Shown here: positions 1-8,446 of the stretch, in pieces
Layout: each line of letters opens with the position of its first letter
Numbering within the stretch: the first letter of the stretch is position 1
NCBI GenBank assembly: GCA_947632155.1
Contig: CANROF010000001.1
Location: 1 to 64,000, forward strand
DNA length: 64,000 bases
Direction: 5' to 3'
Source: an uncultured Oscillospiraceae bacterium
Lineage (GTDB): Bacteria > Bacillota > Clostridia > Oscillospirales > Oscillospiraceae
The notes under the pieces: model-generated
What the model was told of the DNA's origin: nothing
Seen by the model: only the letters and a program-made list of their open reading frames with translations
The model's database searches: none
Program-made: the position numbers and the translations under genes

Positions 1-240
1 CTGACCGCGATGCATGAGGAAGTTCTCCACAACCTGGGCAGCGATCTCGGGATACAACTGCGGATAAACCGCTCGATCCAGGCGGAGGGTACCTTCGGCA
101 TCGTCAAACAGGACCGTGGGTACCGAAGGATACGCCGGCGGGGGCTGGAGAAGGTAAAACTTGAGCTTCTGCTGGTGGCGATAGGGCATAACCTTTACAA
201 ATTCCACAACAAACGCAAGCGCCTCCAGGCCGCCGCCTGA
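1..240 (+). CDS. IS1182-like transposase, 3' end only (partial)
   Basis: The reading frame is open from the window edge to the TGA at 238-240 and gives about 79 residues of a transposase C-terminus. The stretch reading RSIQAEGTFGIVKQDRG followed by RRIRRRGLEKVKLELLLVAI and then GHNLYKFHNKR resembles the conserved tail of IS1182-type DDE transposases, which carry the last catalytic acid in a 'xEGxFGxxKxDxG' context. Only the C-terminus is visible, so intactness cannot be judged. A terminator-like palindrome follows at 322-369 and may mark the end of the element. Confidence 0.75.
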   Translation: MTAMHEEVLHNLGSDLGIQLRINRSIQAEGTFGIVKQDRGYRRIRRRGLEKVKLELLLVAIGHNLYKFHNKRKRLQAAA

Positions 241-321
241 CTTGAGAAAAACGGCAGCCTCTGGGGTAGGGGCAGTGTGCCCTTTTTTGAGGAAATACGG
301 TTATTTTTCCACACATAAACC

Positions 322-369
322 GGGGCTGTGAAAAGCCGAGCGTGTAGATGCTCTTTTTTTCACAGCCCC
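322..369. terminator. Palindrome after the transposase: terminator or insertion-sequence end
   Basis: GGGGCTGTGAAAA at the left pairs with TTTTTCACAGCCCC at the right, around a small inner stem. It lies about 80 nt after the transposase stop and directly before the 371 repeat unit. A similar start (GGGCTGTGAAAAAA) recurs at 55301 beside a serine recombinase, so this may be an insertion-sequence end rather than a simple terminator. Confidence 0.4.
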
Positions 370-370
370 C

Positions 371-690
371 TACGGCGTATTATGCAAGTTTTCGCATATA
401 TTGAAAACTTTCCTGTTCCCTCTTAGGGGTGGGTTCTAAACCCGCCCGGAATCTCCGATATGCTTTCGCCTTCCGAAAAACGAAAAAACTTTCATATCTG
501 CTGTAGGGGCCGCCGCCCACGGCGGCCCGTGCTGCGTTATGCGTCCGCCCTCCGTTCAACGGGGCGCGGCGAGAATCGGGAGGGAATGGGCCGCCGTGGG
601 CGGCGGCCCGTACAGCGGAGATGGACGAATCCCCCTTTAACAGGAGGCGTAAGCGTGCCGGGAGAATGGCCCGATGTGGTCATCGACCCC
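371..690. repeat. Direct repeat, unit 1 (320 bp)
   Basis: This unit starts TACGGCGT, runs through a palindrome with arms GGGGTGGGTT/AACCCGCCC (422-448), then two REP-like palindromes of the GGGCCGCCG...CGGCGGCCC type (503-530, 585-613), and ends with the block ATGGACGAATCCCC...GGAGGCGTAAGCGTGCCGGG. The same order recurs from 691. Unit 1 contains about 80 bp, including the second REP palindrome, that unit 2 lacks. There is no convincing gene here. Confidence 0.85.
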
Positions 691-905
691 TACGGCGTTT
701 TTTGTAAGTTTTCGCATATATCGAAAACTTTCCTGTTCCCTCTTAGGGGCGGGTTCTAAACCCGTCCGGAATCACCGATATGCTTTCGCCTTCCGAAAAA
801 CGAAAAAACTTTCATATCTGCCGTAGGGGCCGCCGGGGACGGCGGCCCGTGCTGCGAAAATGGACGAATCCCCTTTATAAGGAGGCGTAAACGTGCCGGG
901 GGAAT
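691..905. repeat. Direct repeat, unit 2, running into the end of the flavoprotein gene
   Basis: Near-identical to unit 1 over its first about 160 bp (offset 320) and again at the ATGGACGAATC block (861 versus 620). It includes the GGGGCGGGTT palindrome at 743-769 and a REP-like palindrome at 823-850. Similarity continues to about 905, inside the coding sequence of the minus-strand flavoprotein ending at 875, so that gene's last about ten codons and stop lie within repeat sequence. Confidence 0.8.
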
Positions 906-2479
906 ACATCGCCCTCGATGACCCTCTCCGCTGTCATGATGCCGTCTACGGCGGCGGAGGTGATGCCGCCGGCGTAGCCGGCGCCCTCGCCGCAGGGGTA
1001 GAGGCCCCGGACGGCCGACTGGCGGTCCTCGCCCCGCAGGATCCGCACCGGCGAGGAGCTGCGCGTCTCCGGGCCCGTCAGGAGGGCCCCCGGCGCGTCA
1101 AAGCCCCGGAGCCGCCGGCCCAGCTCCGGCAGCGCCAGCTCCATGGCTCGGGTGAGCCTTGGCGGCAGGACCTCACGCATGTCCCGGTATGTGACGCCCG
1201 GCCTGTAGGTGGGGTCCACGTCCCGCCGGGACGGCTTTCCGAGAAAGCTCCCCACCGTCTGGGCCGGGGCGCGGTAGTCCCCGCCCGCCAGCTCAAAGGC
1301 CCGGCGCTCCAGCTCCCGCTGCCAGTACATCCCGGCCAGGACCCCCGTACCGGGGAAATCCTCCGGCGCGACGCCCACCAAGAGCGCGGAGTTTGCGTTC
1401 TCCCCGCCGCGGCCGGAGTAGCTCATGCCGTTGGTGACCACGCCCCCCTCCTCCGAGGCCGCCGCCACCACGTAACCCCCGGGGCACATGCAGAAGGTGT
1501 AGGCGTCCCCCGCCGCCGTGTGCGCGATGAGCTTATAGTCCGCCGCCCCCAGAGAGGGCGTCCCCGCGAAGGCGCCGTACTGCGCCAGGTCGATGTCCCG
1601 CTGCCGGTGCTCGATTCTGGCGCCCATGGCGAAGGCCTTCGGTGCCATGGGCACGCCCAGGGCCAGAAGCATCTCAAAGGTGTCCCTGGCGCTGTGGCCC
1701 GGAGCCAAGATCAGCGTATCGCAGGAAAGCTCCTCCGCGCCGTTCACCGTGACGCCGGCCACGCGCCCGTCCTTCAGGCGTATGCCCGTGAGGGCCGCGC
1801 CGAAGCGGACCTCGCCGCCCAGCTCCGTCACCCGGCGGCGCAGATTTATAACCACCGTCTTCAGTCTGTCCGTGCCCACGTGGGGCTTGGCCTCATAAGC
1901 CACGTTCTCCGCCGCGCCGAATTCCACGAAGCGGTCCAGCACCCACTGGATCCGGGGATTTTTCGTGCCGGTATTGAGCTTCCCGTCGGAAAACGCCCCG
2001 GCGCCGCCCTCGCCGAACTGGACGTTGGAGCTTAGATCGAGCCTGCCCGTCTCCCAAAAGCGCGACACGGCCCGGGCGCGGTCCTCCACCGGCCCGCCGC
2101 GCTCCAGCACCAGGGGCCGCAGGCCCGCCTGGGCCAGAATCAGCGCGGCGAACATCCCGGCGGGGCCGAAGCCCGCCACCACCGGGCGCTTTTCCGGTAT
2201 CCTCCCGGCGGCCGGCGGCGTGTAGACGTACTCCTCCGCGGCCGAGAGTCTGCCGGTCCTGTCCCCGCGGAGCACGGGCTCCTGGGGCCCGGAGAGGGCC
2301 GCGTCCACGGTGTAAACGATCCGCACGTCGCCCTTTTTCCGGGCGTCCACGGAGCGTCTTCTTATTTTCAGCTCCGAAATGTCGCCGTCCCCCACGCCCA
2401 GCGCCCCGGCGGCGGCGCGGGCGAGGGCCCGGGGGCCGTCCTCCCGGGCGGGGAGGGACAGGTCGCGTATCCTGATCAT
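875..2479 (-). CDS. FAD-dependent dehydrogenase/oxidoreductase (uncharacterised family)
   Basis: A 534-residue flavoprotein. The N-terminal about 95 residues form a small alpha/beta module starting MIRIRDLSLP. The FAD-binding fold follows, with the dinucleotide motif VVAGFGPAGMFAALILAQAG, then SSNVQFGEGGAGAFSDGK, then a C-terminal GLYPCGEGAGYAGGITSAA segment that closes the FAD site. This pattern fits the widespread bacterial 'uncharacterised FAD-dependent dehydrogenase' family, whose substrate is unknown. The start is the ATG just after the stop of the gene at 2481, with GGGGGAGG upstream; the frame is open further upstream but only through the neighbour. It is co-transcribed with that flavoprotein (1-nt gap). 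Its final residues and stop come from repeat sequence shared with 640-690. Confidence 0.85.
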   Translation of the reverse strand: MIRIRDLSLPAREDGPRALARAAAGALGVGDGDISELKIRRRSVDARKKGDVRIVYTVDAALSGPQEPVLRGDRTGRLSAAEEYVYTPPAAGRIPEKRPVVAGFGPAGMFAALILAQAGLRPLVLERGGPVEDRARAVSRFWETGRLDLSSNVQFGEGGAGAFSDGKLNTGTKNPRIQWVLDRFVEFGAAENVAYEAKPHVGTDRLKTVVINLRRRVTELGGEVRFGAALTGIRLKDGRVAGVTVNGAEELSCDTLILAPGHSARDTFEMLLALGVPMAPKAFAMGARIEHRQRDIDLAQYGAFAGTPSLGAADYKLIAHTAAGDAYTFCMCPGGYVVAAASEEGGVVTNGMSYSGRGGENANSALLVGVAPEDFPGTGVLAGMYWQRELERRAFELAGGDYRAPAQTVGSFLGKPSRRDVDPTYRPGVTYRDMREVLPPRLTRAMELALPELGRRLRGFDAPGALLTGPETRSSSPVRILRGEDRQSAVRGLYPCGEGAGYAGGITSAAVDGIMTAERVIEGDVFPRHVYASL

Positions 2480-2480
2480 C

Positions 2481-3677
2481 TCACGCCTCCCCCAGCGTCC
2501 CCGCCAGACGCCCGCTGGACCAGGCCCACTGGAGGTTATAGCCCCCGCAGTCCCCGTCCACGTCCAGCACCTCGCCGCAGGCAAAAAGCCCGGGCACGAG
2601 GCGGCTCTCCAGCGTCGCCGGGTCAAATTCCGACGTCCGGACGCCCCCGGCGGTGACCTGGGCACCCTCCATGCCCAGATTCCCCGTCACCGGAAGCTCC
2701 AGGCGCTTCACCTCCGCCGCCGCGCGGCGAAGCTGAGCGGCGCTGAGCGAGGCTATGGGCGCGGCCAGAGAGTACCCCAGCCGCGTCACCGCGCACCGGC
2801 CCACCTTGTTGTGGAGGATGCCGGTGAAGAGGTTTTCCGCCGTCAGCTCCCCCTCCCGGCGGGCCAGGAGCATCGCCGCCAGCTCCTCCTCCGGCACCTG
2901 CCGCAAAAGATCCAGCCGCACCGCGCAGCCGGGGACGCGGCAGGCCTCCCGGGATATTTCGAATATCGCCGGGCCCGTGAGGCCGTAGTCGGCAAACTGC
3001 ACCTCCCCGGCGGAGGCGGCCAGAAGCCGCTCTCCGGAGCGCAGCTCCACCCCGGCGTCGGCCCGGACGCCCCGGAGCTGCCGGGTCAGGGTGTTTTCCG
3101 TCTTGAGCTGCACCAGCGACGGCCGCAGCTCCGTCCTTGTGTGGCCCAGGGAGGCCAGGAGCTCATAGCCCAGCCCCGTCCCACCGGCCCTGGTCCCGGC
3201 GATGCCCCCGGCGGCCACGATGAGCCTGTGGAAATGAAGCGTCCCGCTGTCGGAGCGGACCTCAAAGCCGCCCTTTTCCCGCCGGACCCCGCGGACCTCA
3301 AAGCCGCAGCGCAGCTCCGCCCCCCGCTCCGCGGCGGCGAAGCGCAGCACGTCCACCACGCTCCCGGCCTGATCCGAGTGGGGGTACACCCGCCCCGAGG
3401 GCTCCGCCACGGTGACCAGGCCCAGGCCCCGAAAAAGCTCCAGCGTCTCCCCGACGCCGAAGCGCTCCAACGCCGGCCGGACAAAATCCGGCTCCCGCCC
3501 GTGGTAGCGCTCCGGGCTCATGTTGAGATTCGTGAGGTTGCACCGCCCGTTGCCGGTGACGGAGAGCTTCCGCCCCACCCGGGCGCAGCGCTCCAGCACG
3601 GTGACATGCCCGCGCTTCGACGCCTCCACAGCCGCCATCAGCCCCGAGGCCCCGCCGCCGATGATCCCGATCTCCAT
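2481..3677 (-). CDS. HI0933/BaiN-family flavoprotein (aminoacetone-oxidase-like fold)
   Basis: A 398-residue NAD(P)/FAD-dependent oxidoreductase. The N-terminus MEIGIIGGGASGLMAAVEAS is a Rossmann GxGxxG motif, followed by RVGRKLSVTGNGRCNLTN, a hallmark of the HI0933 family, and by VAAGGIAGTRAGGTGLGYEL and a C-terminal LFACGEVLDVDGDCGGYNLQ. Members reduce C=C or imine bonds; BaiN of Clostridium scindens was linked to bile-acid reduction. Family membership is clear, but the substrate here cannot be read from sequence. It is the first gene of a two-gene minus-strand operon, with a promoter at 3712-3739 and RBS GGGGGAG. Confidence 0.88.
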   Translation of the reverse strand: MEIGIIGGGASGLMAAVEASKRGHVTVLERCARVGRKLSVTGNGRCNLTNLNMSPERYHGREPDFVRPALERFGVGETLELFRGLGLVTVAEPSGRVYPHSDQAGSVVDVLRFAAAERGAELRCGFEVRGVRREKGGFEVRSDSGTLHFHRLIVAAGGIAGTRAGGTGLGYELLASLGHTRTELRPSLVQLKTENTLTRQLRGVRADAGVELRSGERLLAASAGEVQFADYGLTGPAIFEISREACRVPGCAVRLDLLRQVPEEELAAMLLARREGELTAENLFTGILHNKVGRCAVTRLGYSLAAPIASLSAAQLRRAAAEVKRLELPVTGNLGMEGAQVTAGGVRTSEFDPATLESRLVPGLFACGEVLDVDGDCGGYNLQWAWSSGRLAGTLGEA

Positions 3678-3711
3678 CCCGCTCCCCCTTCCGGGTAGAT
3701 TTAATAACAGA

Positions 3712-3739
3712 ATTATACCTTATCCACCCCAAAAATCAA
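3712..3739 (-). promoter_or_regulatory. Sigma-A promoter for the flavoprotein operon
   Basis: Minus strand: TTGATT, 16-bp spacer, TATAAT, ending 35 bp before the flavoprotein ATG. The conserved end of repeat copy 1 lies just upstream. Confidence 0.65.
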
Positions 3740-3765
3740 CCCCGCCCAGGTATTTCGGCCATCCA

Positions 3766-3952
3766 TTCAATATTTTTCGCAAGGACATGCGCCTTGCGAA
3801 AAATCCCTTTTGTCAAATCCGGTGTGCCCGGCCCTGCGGGCCGGACGCGCCGGATTTGACAGCAGGACCCCCGGAGCTGAATTCCGCGGAATTCAGCTCC
3901 GGGGGTCCGCACGTATGGCATTGAAAGGCCGCTTTGCGGCCTTTCAAGCCAG
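3766..3952 (-). repeat. Four-hairpin dispersed repeat (family 1), copy 1
   Basis: Read on the minus strand there are four consecutive stem-loops. Stem i is TTGAAAGGCCG/CGGCCTTTCAA. Stem ii is GGACCCCCGGAGCTGAATT with its complement. Stem iii is TGTCAAATCCGG/CCGGATTTGACA around a GGGCCGG inner stem. Stem iv is TTTTTCGCAAGG/CCTTGCGAAAAA with an ACATGCG loop. The order, linkers and CATG loop match the copies at 13811, 37157, 49352 and 60137, but the stem sequences differ from all of them. It is the most divergent copy, and the only one not downstream of a same-strand gene. Confidence 0.9.
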
Positions 3953-3961
3953 CTAAAAGTT

Positions 3962-3988
3962 GAGCCCCGCGCTCGGCGCGCGGGGCTC
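3962..3988. terminator. GC-rich hairpin next to repeat copy 1
   Basis: GAGCCCCGCGC pairs with GCGCGGGGCTC around a 5-nt loop. No gene runs into it from the right and no clear T-tract follows, so its role is unclear. Similar hairpins flank repeat copies 2, 3 and 5. The remaining gap to 4287 holds nothing I recognise. Confidence 0.4.
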
Positions 3989-4287
3989 ATGGAGGGGATA
4001 GAATATTCCCCGAAGTCGGGGACGCTGTCTGCTTCCCGTTTATCCGGAAAGCGGATTAATTATAACGCTGTTCCCCAGAAATTTCAAGGACCCCGGACGC
4101 CTTTTTTCGCCTTTTTTTACATTTTTTCTCACAGGCGCCGGGCCATTCATTTGATTTGCGCATCTGTGCGCCCCTCCGGACGGGTGAAAATTTTCATTTC
4201 GGTTTCGAGCATTTAAGAGCAAATCGAAGAAAAACGGCGATTTTAAGAGAGCTTACAGAAGTAAATAAATTTTTTGAAAATAAGGTG

Positions 4288-4316
4288 TTGACTTCTTTTT
4301 CCCGATGTGCTATAAA
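4288..4316 (+). promoter_or_regulatory. Promoter of rplM-rpsI
   Basis: TTGACT, 17-bp spacer, TATAAA, in an AT-rich stretch unlike the GC-rich surroundings. The predicted transcript start is about 45 nt before the rplM ATG. Confidence 0.7.
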
Positions 4317-4368
4317 AATAGGGCACGCAAAACGTACAAAAATATTTTATCATATACGGAGGAACACA

Positions 4369-4800
4369 ATGTCCACTACGCTTGCGAAAAAGGAGACTGT
4401 TTCCCGCAAGTGGTATGTCCTGGACGCCGCGGGCAAGCCCCTGGGCCGCACCGCCGTCAAGGCCGCCACGCTCCTGCGCGGAAAGCACAAGACCGACTAC
4501 ACCCCCAACGTTGACTGCGGCGATTTCGTCATCGTCATCAACGCCTCCAAGGCCGTCCTCACCGGCAAGAAGCTCACCGACAAGTACTACCGCCATCACA
4601 GCGGCTGGATCGGCGGGCTCAAGGAGGTCCAGTACTCCAAGATCATGGCCCAGCGCCCCGAGTTCGCCGTCACCGAGGCGGTGAAGGGCATGCTGGCAAA
4701 GAATTCCCTGGGCCGCACCCAGCTCACCCGCCTGCGCGTCTACGCCGGCGAGGAGCACAAGCACGAGGCCCAAAAGCCCGAGACTTGGACTCAGGAGTAA
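4369..4800 (+). CDS. rplM: 50S ribosomal protein L13
   Basis: A 143-residue protein of normal L13 length. It contains the family landmarks RKWYVLDAAGKPLGRTA near the N-terminus, DYTPNVDCGDFVIVINA, and KLTDKYYRHHSGWIGGLK, and ends in YAGEEHKHEAQKP. It is an early-assembling large-subunit protein that binds 23S rRNA. The ATG follows GGAGG by 6 nt; the frame is open further upstream but there is no RBS there and the promoter lies inside that extension. It is followed after 13 nt by rpsI, the standard bacterial pairing. Confidence 0.98.
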   Translation: MSTTLAKKETVSRKWYVLDAAGKPLGRTAVKAATLLRGKHKTDYTPNVDCGDFVIVINASKAVLTGKKLTDKYYRHHSGWIGGLKEVQYSKIMAQRPEFAVTEAVKGMLAKNSLGRTQLTRLRVYAGEEHKHEAQKPETWTQE

Positions 4801-4813
4801 GGAGGAATAGAGA

Positions 4814-5218
4814 ATGTATACATCCAAAAAGCCCTATATGTACGGCACCGGCCGCAGAAAGTCCTCCGTGGCCCGCGTCCACCTCTTCCCCGGCGGCACC
4901 GGCAAGATCACCGTCAACGGCCGGGACATCGACGACTATTTCGGACTTGACACCCTCAAATACATCGTCCGCCAGCCCCTGAACACCGTGGGCCTTGTGG
5001 GCAAGGTTGACATCGACGCCACCGTCTCCGGCGGCGGAGTCTCCGGCCAGGCCGGCGCCGTCCGCCACGGCATTGCCCGCGCCCTTCTCGAGGTTGACGA
5101 GAGCTACCGCGCCCCCCTGAAGGCCGCCGGCTTCCTGACCCGCGACCCCAGAATGAAGGAGCGCAAAAAGTACGGCCTCAAAGCCGCGAGGCGCGCGCCT
5201 CAGTTCTCCAAGCGCTAA
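4814..5218 (+). CDS. rpsI: 30S ribosomal protein S9
   Basis: A 134-residue S9. It begins with a short extension and then [17 protein letters not shown], the family signature, and ends in [17 protein letters not shown], the basic C-terminal tail that reaches the ribosomal P-site tRNA. RBS AAGGAGG lies just after the rplM stop. The pair ends at a strong terminator at 5245-5279. Confidence 0.98.
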   Translation: MYTSKKPYMYGTGRRKSSVARVHLFPGGTGKITVNGRDIDDYFGLDTLKYIVRQPLNTVGLVGKVDIDATVSGGGVSGQAGAVRHGIARALLEVDESYRAPLKAAGFLTRDPRMKERKKYGLKAARRAPQFSKR

Positions 5219-5244
5219 AATTTTCTATAGTAATAGTATTCGTC

Positions 5245-5279
5245 AATCCCCCCAAAAGCCCCAGGGCTTTCGGGGGATT
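5245..5279. terminator. Bidirectional terminator between rpsI and the lipoprotein gene
   Basis: AATCCCCC...GGGGGATT with an inner AAAGCCC/GGGCTTT stem, followed by CCTTTTATT. It sits between converging genes and can serve both. Confidence 0.75.
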
Positions 5280-5283
5280 CCTT

Positions 5284-7371
5284 TTATTCATATCCCGTGC
5301 CGCCGCAGAAGCGGCATTTTCCGCTTCCGGCGGTGTAGCAGGAGGTGCAGTCCGCCGTGATCCACTCGTTGGTGCCGGCCACCAGCTTTCGGGTCTTGCC
5401 GCTGCCGCCGCATCTGGTGCAGTTGCCGGAGCCGTGGCAGGCCGAGCAGGGCGTCTTGCCCTCGGGGACCGGGTTCGCGGGGGCGTTCCCGTCCACGGCC
5501 TTCGTCTTGTCCGCGACGCACAGCGCCTCATAGACCGTGGGGGCATCCACGAATTCGGCATAGATGTAGTAGACGCGGGCGGCCTCGGAATCGTAGAGCA
5601 GCTTCACCAGGATCCTATTGAAATGGTTGTCCTTCTTCATGGGGACGATATATTTTCCGTTGTGGCCCGCTCCCAGGACCCAGGGCCAGATGAAGTCGTC
5701 GAAATCGTCCGCCTCCTTCAGCATACCGGGCCTGGTGGACCGCTCCGCCCAGGCCGCGCCGGTCCGGATGTCCTCCATGGTGACCTCATCGCCCACGTGA
5801 AGGCCGTTTCTGGGGCTGGAGAAATAGAAGATGTCGTGGCCGGCAAAGCCGCCGGTCCAGAGCTCCTCCACGTTGTCCTTCATCACGAGATACGTGTCCG
5901 TCTCATAGGTTTCGCCGTCCCGCAGGACCATGGTCTTTCCCGGGGCGGCCCGGAGCCGGCCGTCGGTAGTCTCAAAGGACCCGTCCGCCAGGCGGTAGAG
6001 GCCGGCCCCGGCGGAGGTCCCGGGCAGATCCGTGTCCGCGCCGCCGTCGCTGTGCCGCAGGCCCAGATCCGCCGTGCGCATGTCCTTGGGGATGTATATT
6101 CTGACCTCCAGAGGCGTTTTTGAGCTGTCGGTGTGGGCATAAACCGCCACATTCCCCGTTTTGCCCCGTATAAACGCTACGTCCCTGGTCTGCCGGACCT
6201 GGCCGGTGCCGGTGTAATCCAAAAGGTACGCGTGGAACTGGGCGCCGTCATCATATGTGTTGTGGTACTCCTCCGTCAGCGTCAGATTGTAGCCGCCGCC
6301 GCACAGAAGCGCGATAAAGTCCTTCATGGGGCCGGCGGTGCCCTCAAAGATCCACTCATTGTAATTTGTGATATTGTTCGTCTCTTTGTAGGCCAGATCC
6401 CCGCCGAAATACGCCTGGGGGTCCTGAATCTCCACGCTGCTTCTGTCCAGGGAGCCGGTGACGGGCACGCTCTCCGACGGGTCGTATACCAGCTCCTTGG
6501 CGCCGGAGGTCCCGGGCGTGGAGGGATTGGAGGGCCCGGAGGGTGTAGACGGAGTGGAAGGCGTGGACGGTGCAGATGGCGTAGATGGCGTGGACGGTGT
6601 AGATGGATTTGCGGAATTGGCGGGCCTCGCCTCCCCCGTGGTCCAGTCGTAGACCGCCGCCGTTTTCTCGACGCAGCCCGGGTCGTAGAGGAAGTTAAAG
6701 CCGTAGCGCTCGTCGGCGGGGTCGTAGTTCTCCCCCTTGTCGTAGGCCTGCATCTCCACCGTGTGGCCGCCCCGGGTAAGGACCCAGGAGTGATAATCCA
6801 GCACGTCGTACACCTCAAGCCCCGTTTGCTCAAAGCCGTAGTGCCCGCACAGCACCTCCGCGTAGGCGTAGGCCGCGGGGACCGTCTCCTGGGGCAGGGA
6901 GAAGTACATCTCTATGAAGCCGGGCTTCTCGTCTTTCTCCTCGAAATTCCGGCTGCCCAGGAAGACCATGATGCTGGGAATCGACACCTTAGCGTCCTCC
7001 ACTGGGTCATCCGCCGCCGGGTCGTCCTCCACCGGGGCGTCCTCCACCGGGTCGCCCGCCGCGGCCGGGTCATGCGTATCCACACCCGGGTCCTGCGTAT
7101 CCGCGGCCGGGTCCTGCGTGTCCGTGCCCGGGTCCTGTGTATCCGTGCTTGGGTCCTGCGTATCCGCGCCCGGGGTCTGCGTGTCCACGGCCGGGACCCT
7201 GTCCGCGTCCTCCGTTTTGTTCGCGTCCGGCGCGTCCTCCGCCCCCGGCGGGGTGCTGTCCGGGGGCTCGGGAAGCTTCCACGGGGAATTCCCGCCGGCA
7301 TCGCCGGAGGAGCACGCCGCCAGCGACGCCGCGACGCAGACAGCCAGCAGCAAAGAGATCCGTTTTTTCAT
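5284..7371 (-). CDS. Secreted lipoprotein with low-complexity linkers and C-terminal zinc-ribbon-like motifs
   Basis: A 695-residue protein of unknown function. The N-terminus MKKRISLLLAVCVAASLAAC is a lipoprotein signal with lipobox LAAC, so it should be a membrane-anchored surface protein. A tandem TQDPGTD-type segment (about residues 65-110) and an (S/A)TPSTPS-type linker (about residues 255-290) separate domains I do not recognise. The last about 60 residues carry CSACHGSG, CTRCGGSG, CTSCYTAG and CRFCGGTG, spaced like the zinc-binding repeats of DnaJ. I chose the inner ATG (GGGG upstream), which puts the charged MKKR at the start of the signal; a start four codons earlier is possible. Monocistronic, converging on rpsI. 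Confidence 0.75.
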   Translation of the reverse strand: MKKRISLLLAVCVAASLAACSSGDAGGNSPWKLPEPPDSTPPGAEDAPDANKTEDADRVPAVDTQTPGADTQDPSTDTQDPGTDTQDPAADTQDPGVDTHDPAAAGDPVEDAPVEDDPAADDPVEDAKVSIPSIMVFLGSRNFEEKDEKPGFIEMYFSLPQETVPAAYAYAEVLCGHYGFEQTGLEVYDVLDYHSWVLTRGGHTVEMQAYDKGENYDPADERYGFNFLYDPGCVEKTAAVYDWTTGEARPANSANPSTPSTPSTPSAPSTPSTPSTPSGPSNPSTPGTSGAKELVYDPSESVPVTGSLDRSSVEIQDPQAYFGGDLAYKETNNITNYNEWIFEGTAGPMKDFIALLCGGGYNLTLTEEYHNTYDDGAQFHAYLLDYTGTGQVRQTRDVAFIRGKTGNVAVYAHTDSSKTPLEVRIYIPKDMRTADLGLRHSDGGADTDLPGTSAGAGLYRLADGSFETTDGRLRAAPGKTMVLRDGETYETDTYLVMKDNVEELWTGGFAGHDIFYFSSPRNGLHVGDEVTMEDIRTGAAWAERSTRPGMLKEADDFDDFIWPWVLGAGHNGKYIVPMKKDNHFNRILVKLLYDSEAARVYYIYAEFVDAPTVYEALCVADKTKAVDGNAPANPVPEGKTPCSACHGSGNCTRCGGSGKTRKLVAGTNEWITADCTSCYTAGSGKCRFCGGTGYE

Positions 7372-7487
7372 ATCCGTCCCCATTTCTTTTGTTCTGTAGA
7401 TAAATGACCGCGTTTTTTAAGGAGTATCATACAGTATAGCACAGGATCCCCGCTTTTTCCATGCTATATGCGAATAATTCCGCCCCC

Positions 7488-7516
7488 TTGCCATTTTCGC
7501 TTCCAAATGATAAAAT
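7488..7516 (+). promoter_or_regulatory. Promoter of the alpha/beta hydrolase gene
   Basis: TTGCCA, 17-bp spacer, TAAAAT, ending 27 bp before the ATG. Confidence 0.6.
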
Positions 7517-7543
7517 AGTAAAAATGAAAAGGAGGCCGGTATT

Positions 7544-8425
7544 ATGGTGTTCAGGAGCTTTGACGGCAAGGAGCTTGCGGTACATGCGTGGACGGACGTG
7601 GAAAAACCCCGGGGGGTGGTGCAGATCGTCCACGGCATGGCGGAGCACGCCGCCCGGTACGCCCGCTTCGCCGAATTTTTAAACAGGCACGGCTACGCCG
7701 TTATCGCCGACGACCACCGGGGCCACGGTCTCACGGACCCCGGCACCCCCGGCTTCTGCCCCGGCGACATGTTCGCGGACGTGGTCCGGGACGAGGCGTC
7801 CATAACCGATCTTTGCAGGACCCGATACCCCGGCGTGCCATGCGTCATTTTCGGCTTCTCCTTCGGCTCCTTCGTGGTCCAGAGCTACATTTCAAAATTC
7901 GGCGACAGGGTGGACGCCGCCGTCATCGGCGGAAGCTCCTATAAAAAGGACTTCGACGTGTACCTGGGCACCCTCGTGGCGGCGCTGATTCCGGAGAAAA
8001 GGCCCGCCGGGCTCATCGACTCCCTGTCCTTCGGCGCCTACGCCAGGCGCTTTGAGGACGGCAAGTGGCTCTCCGTGGACCCGGAGAACAACGCCGCCTA
8101 CGAGGCCGACCCCATGTGCGGCTTTGTGTGCTCGGCCAGGTTCTACCGCGACTTTTTCCGGGGCCTCCGCGGGCTTTACACCCGAGAATACATCTCGGGG
8201 CTCCCCCGGGACCTGCCGGTGCTGCTGGCCTCCGGCGCCTCCGACCCGGTGGGCGACATGGGGAGGGGCGTCCGGAAGCTCCGGGACTTCTACACCGAAA
8301 AGGCCGGGATGCGGAACGTCTCCATGGTGCTCTTTGATAACTCCCGCCACGAATTTCTCAACGAGCGCCAGGGCCGCGAGCAAAAATGGGGCGCGATCTA
8401 CGAATTTCTCGAGCGCCTCCAATAG
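7544..8425 (+). CDS. Alpha/beta hydrolase, monoacylglycerol-lipase/lysophospholipase type
   Basis: A 293-residue cytosolic hydrolase. VVQIVHGMAEHAARY supplies the oxyanion-hole HG motif, DDHRGHGLT is the typical second conserved block, and GFSFGS holds the nucleophile (Ser106; GxSxG). Asp234 in SGASDPVGD and His269 in DNSRHEF complete a plausible catalytic triad. This layout matches the PldB/monoglyceride lipase family, which releases fatty acids from monoacylglycerols or lysophospholipids; the substrate is inferred. The start ATG has RBS AAAGGAGG. It is a single gene between its own promoter and a terminator at 8447. Confidence 0.88.
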   Translation: MVFRSFDGKELAVHAWTDVEKPRGVVQIVHGMAEHAARYARFAEFLNRHGYAVIADDHRGHGLTDPGTPGFCPGDMFADVVRDEASITDLCRTRYPGVPCVIFGFSFGSFVVQSYISKFGDRVDAAVIGGSSYKKDFDVYLGTLVAALIPEKRPAGLIDSLSFGAYARRFEDGKWLSVDPENNAAYEADPMCGFVCSARFYRDFFRGLRGLYTREYISGLPRDLPVLLASGASDPVGDMGRGVRKLRDFYTEKAGMRNVSMVLFDNSRHEFLNERQGREQKWGAIYEFLERLQ

Positions 8426-8446
8426 AGGGCCTCCAATAACAGCTTT

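Noticed and set aside
4000..4287. Possible structured RNA or small gene upstream of rplM
   Set aside because: I found no open frame with an RBS and no recognisable riboswitch or tRNA pattern.
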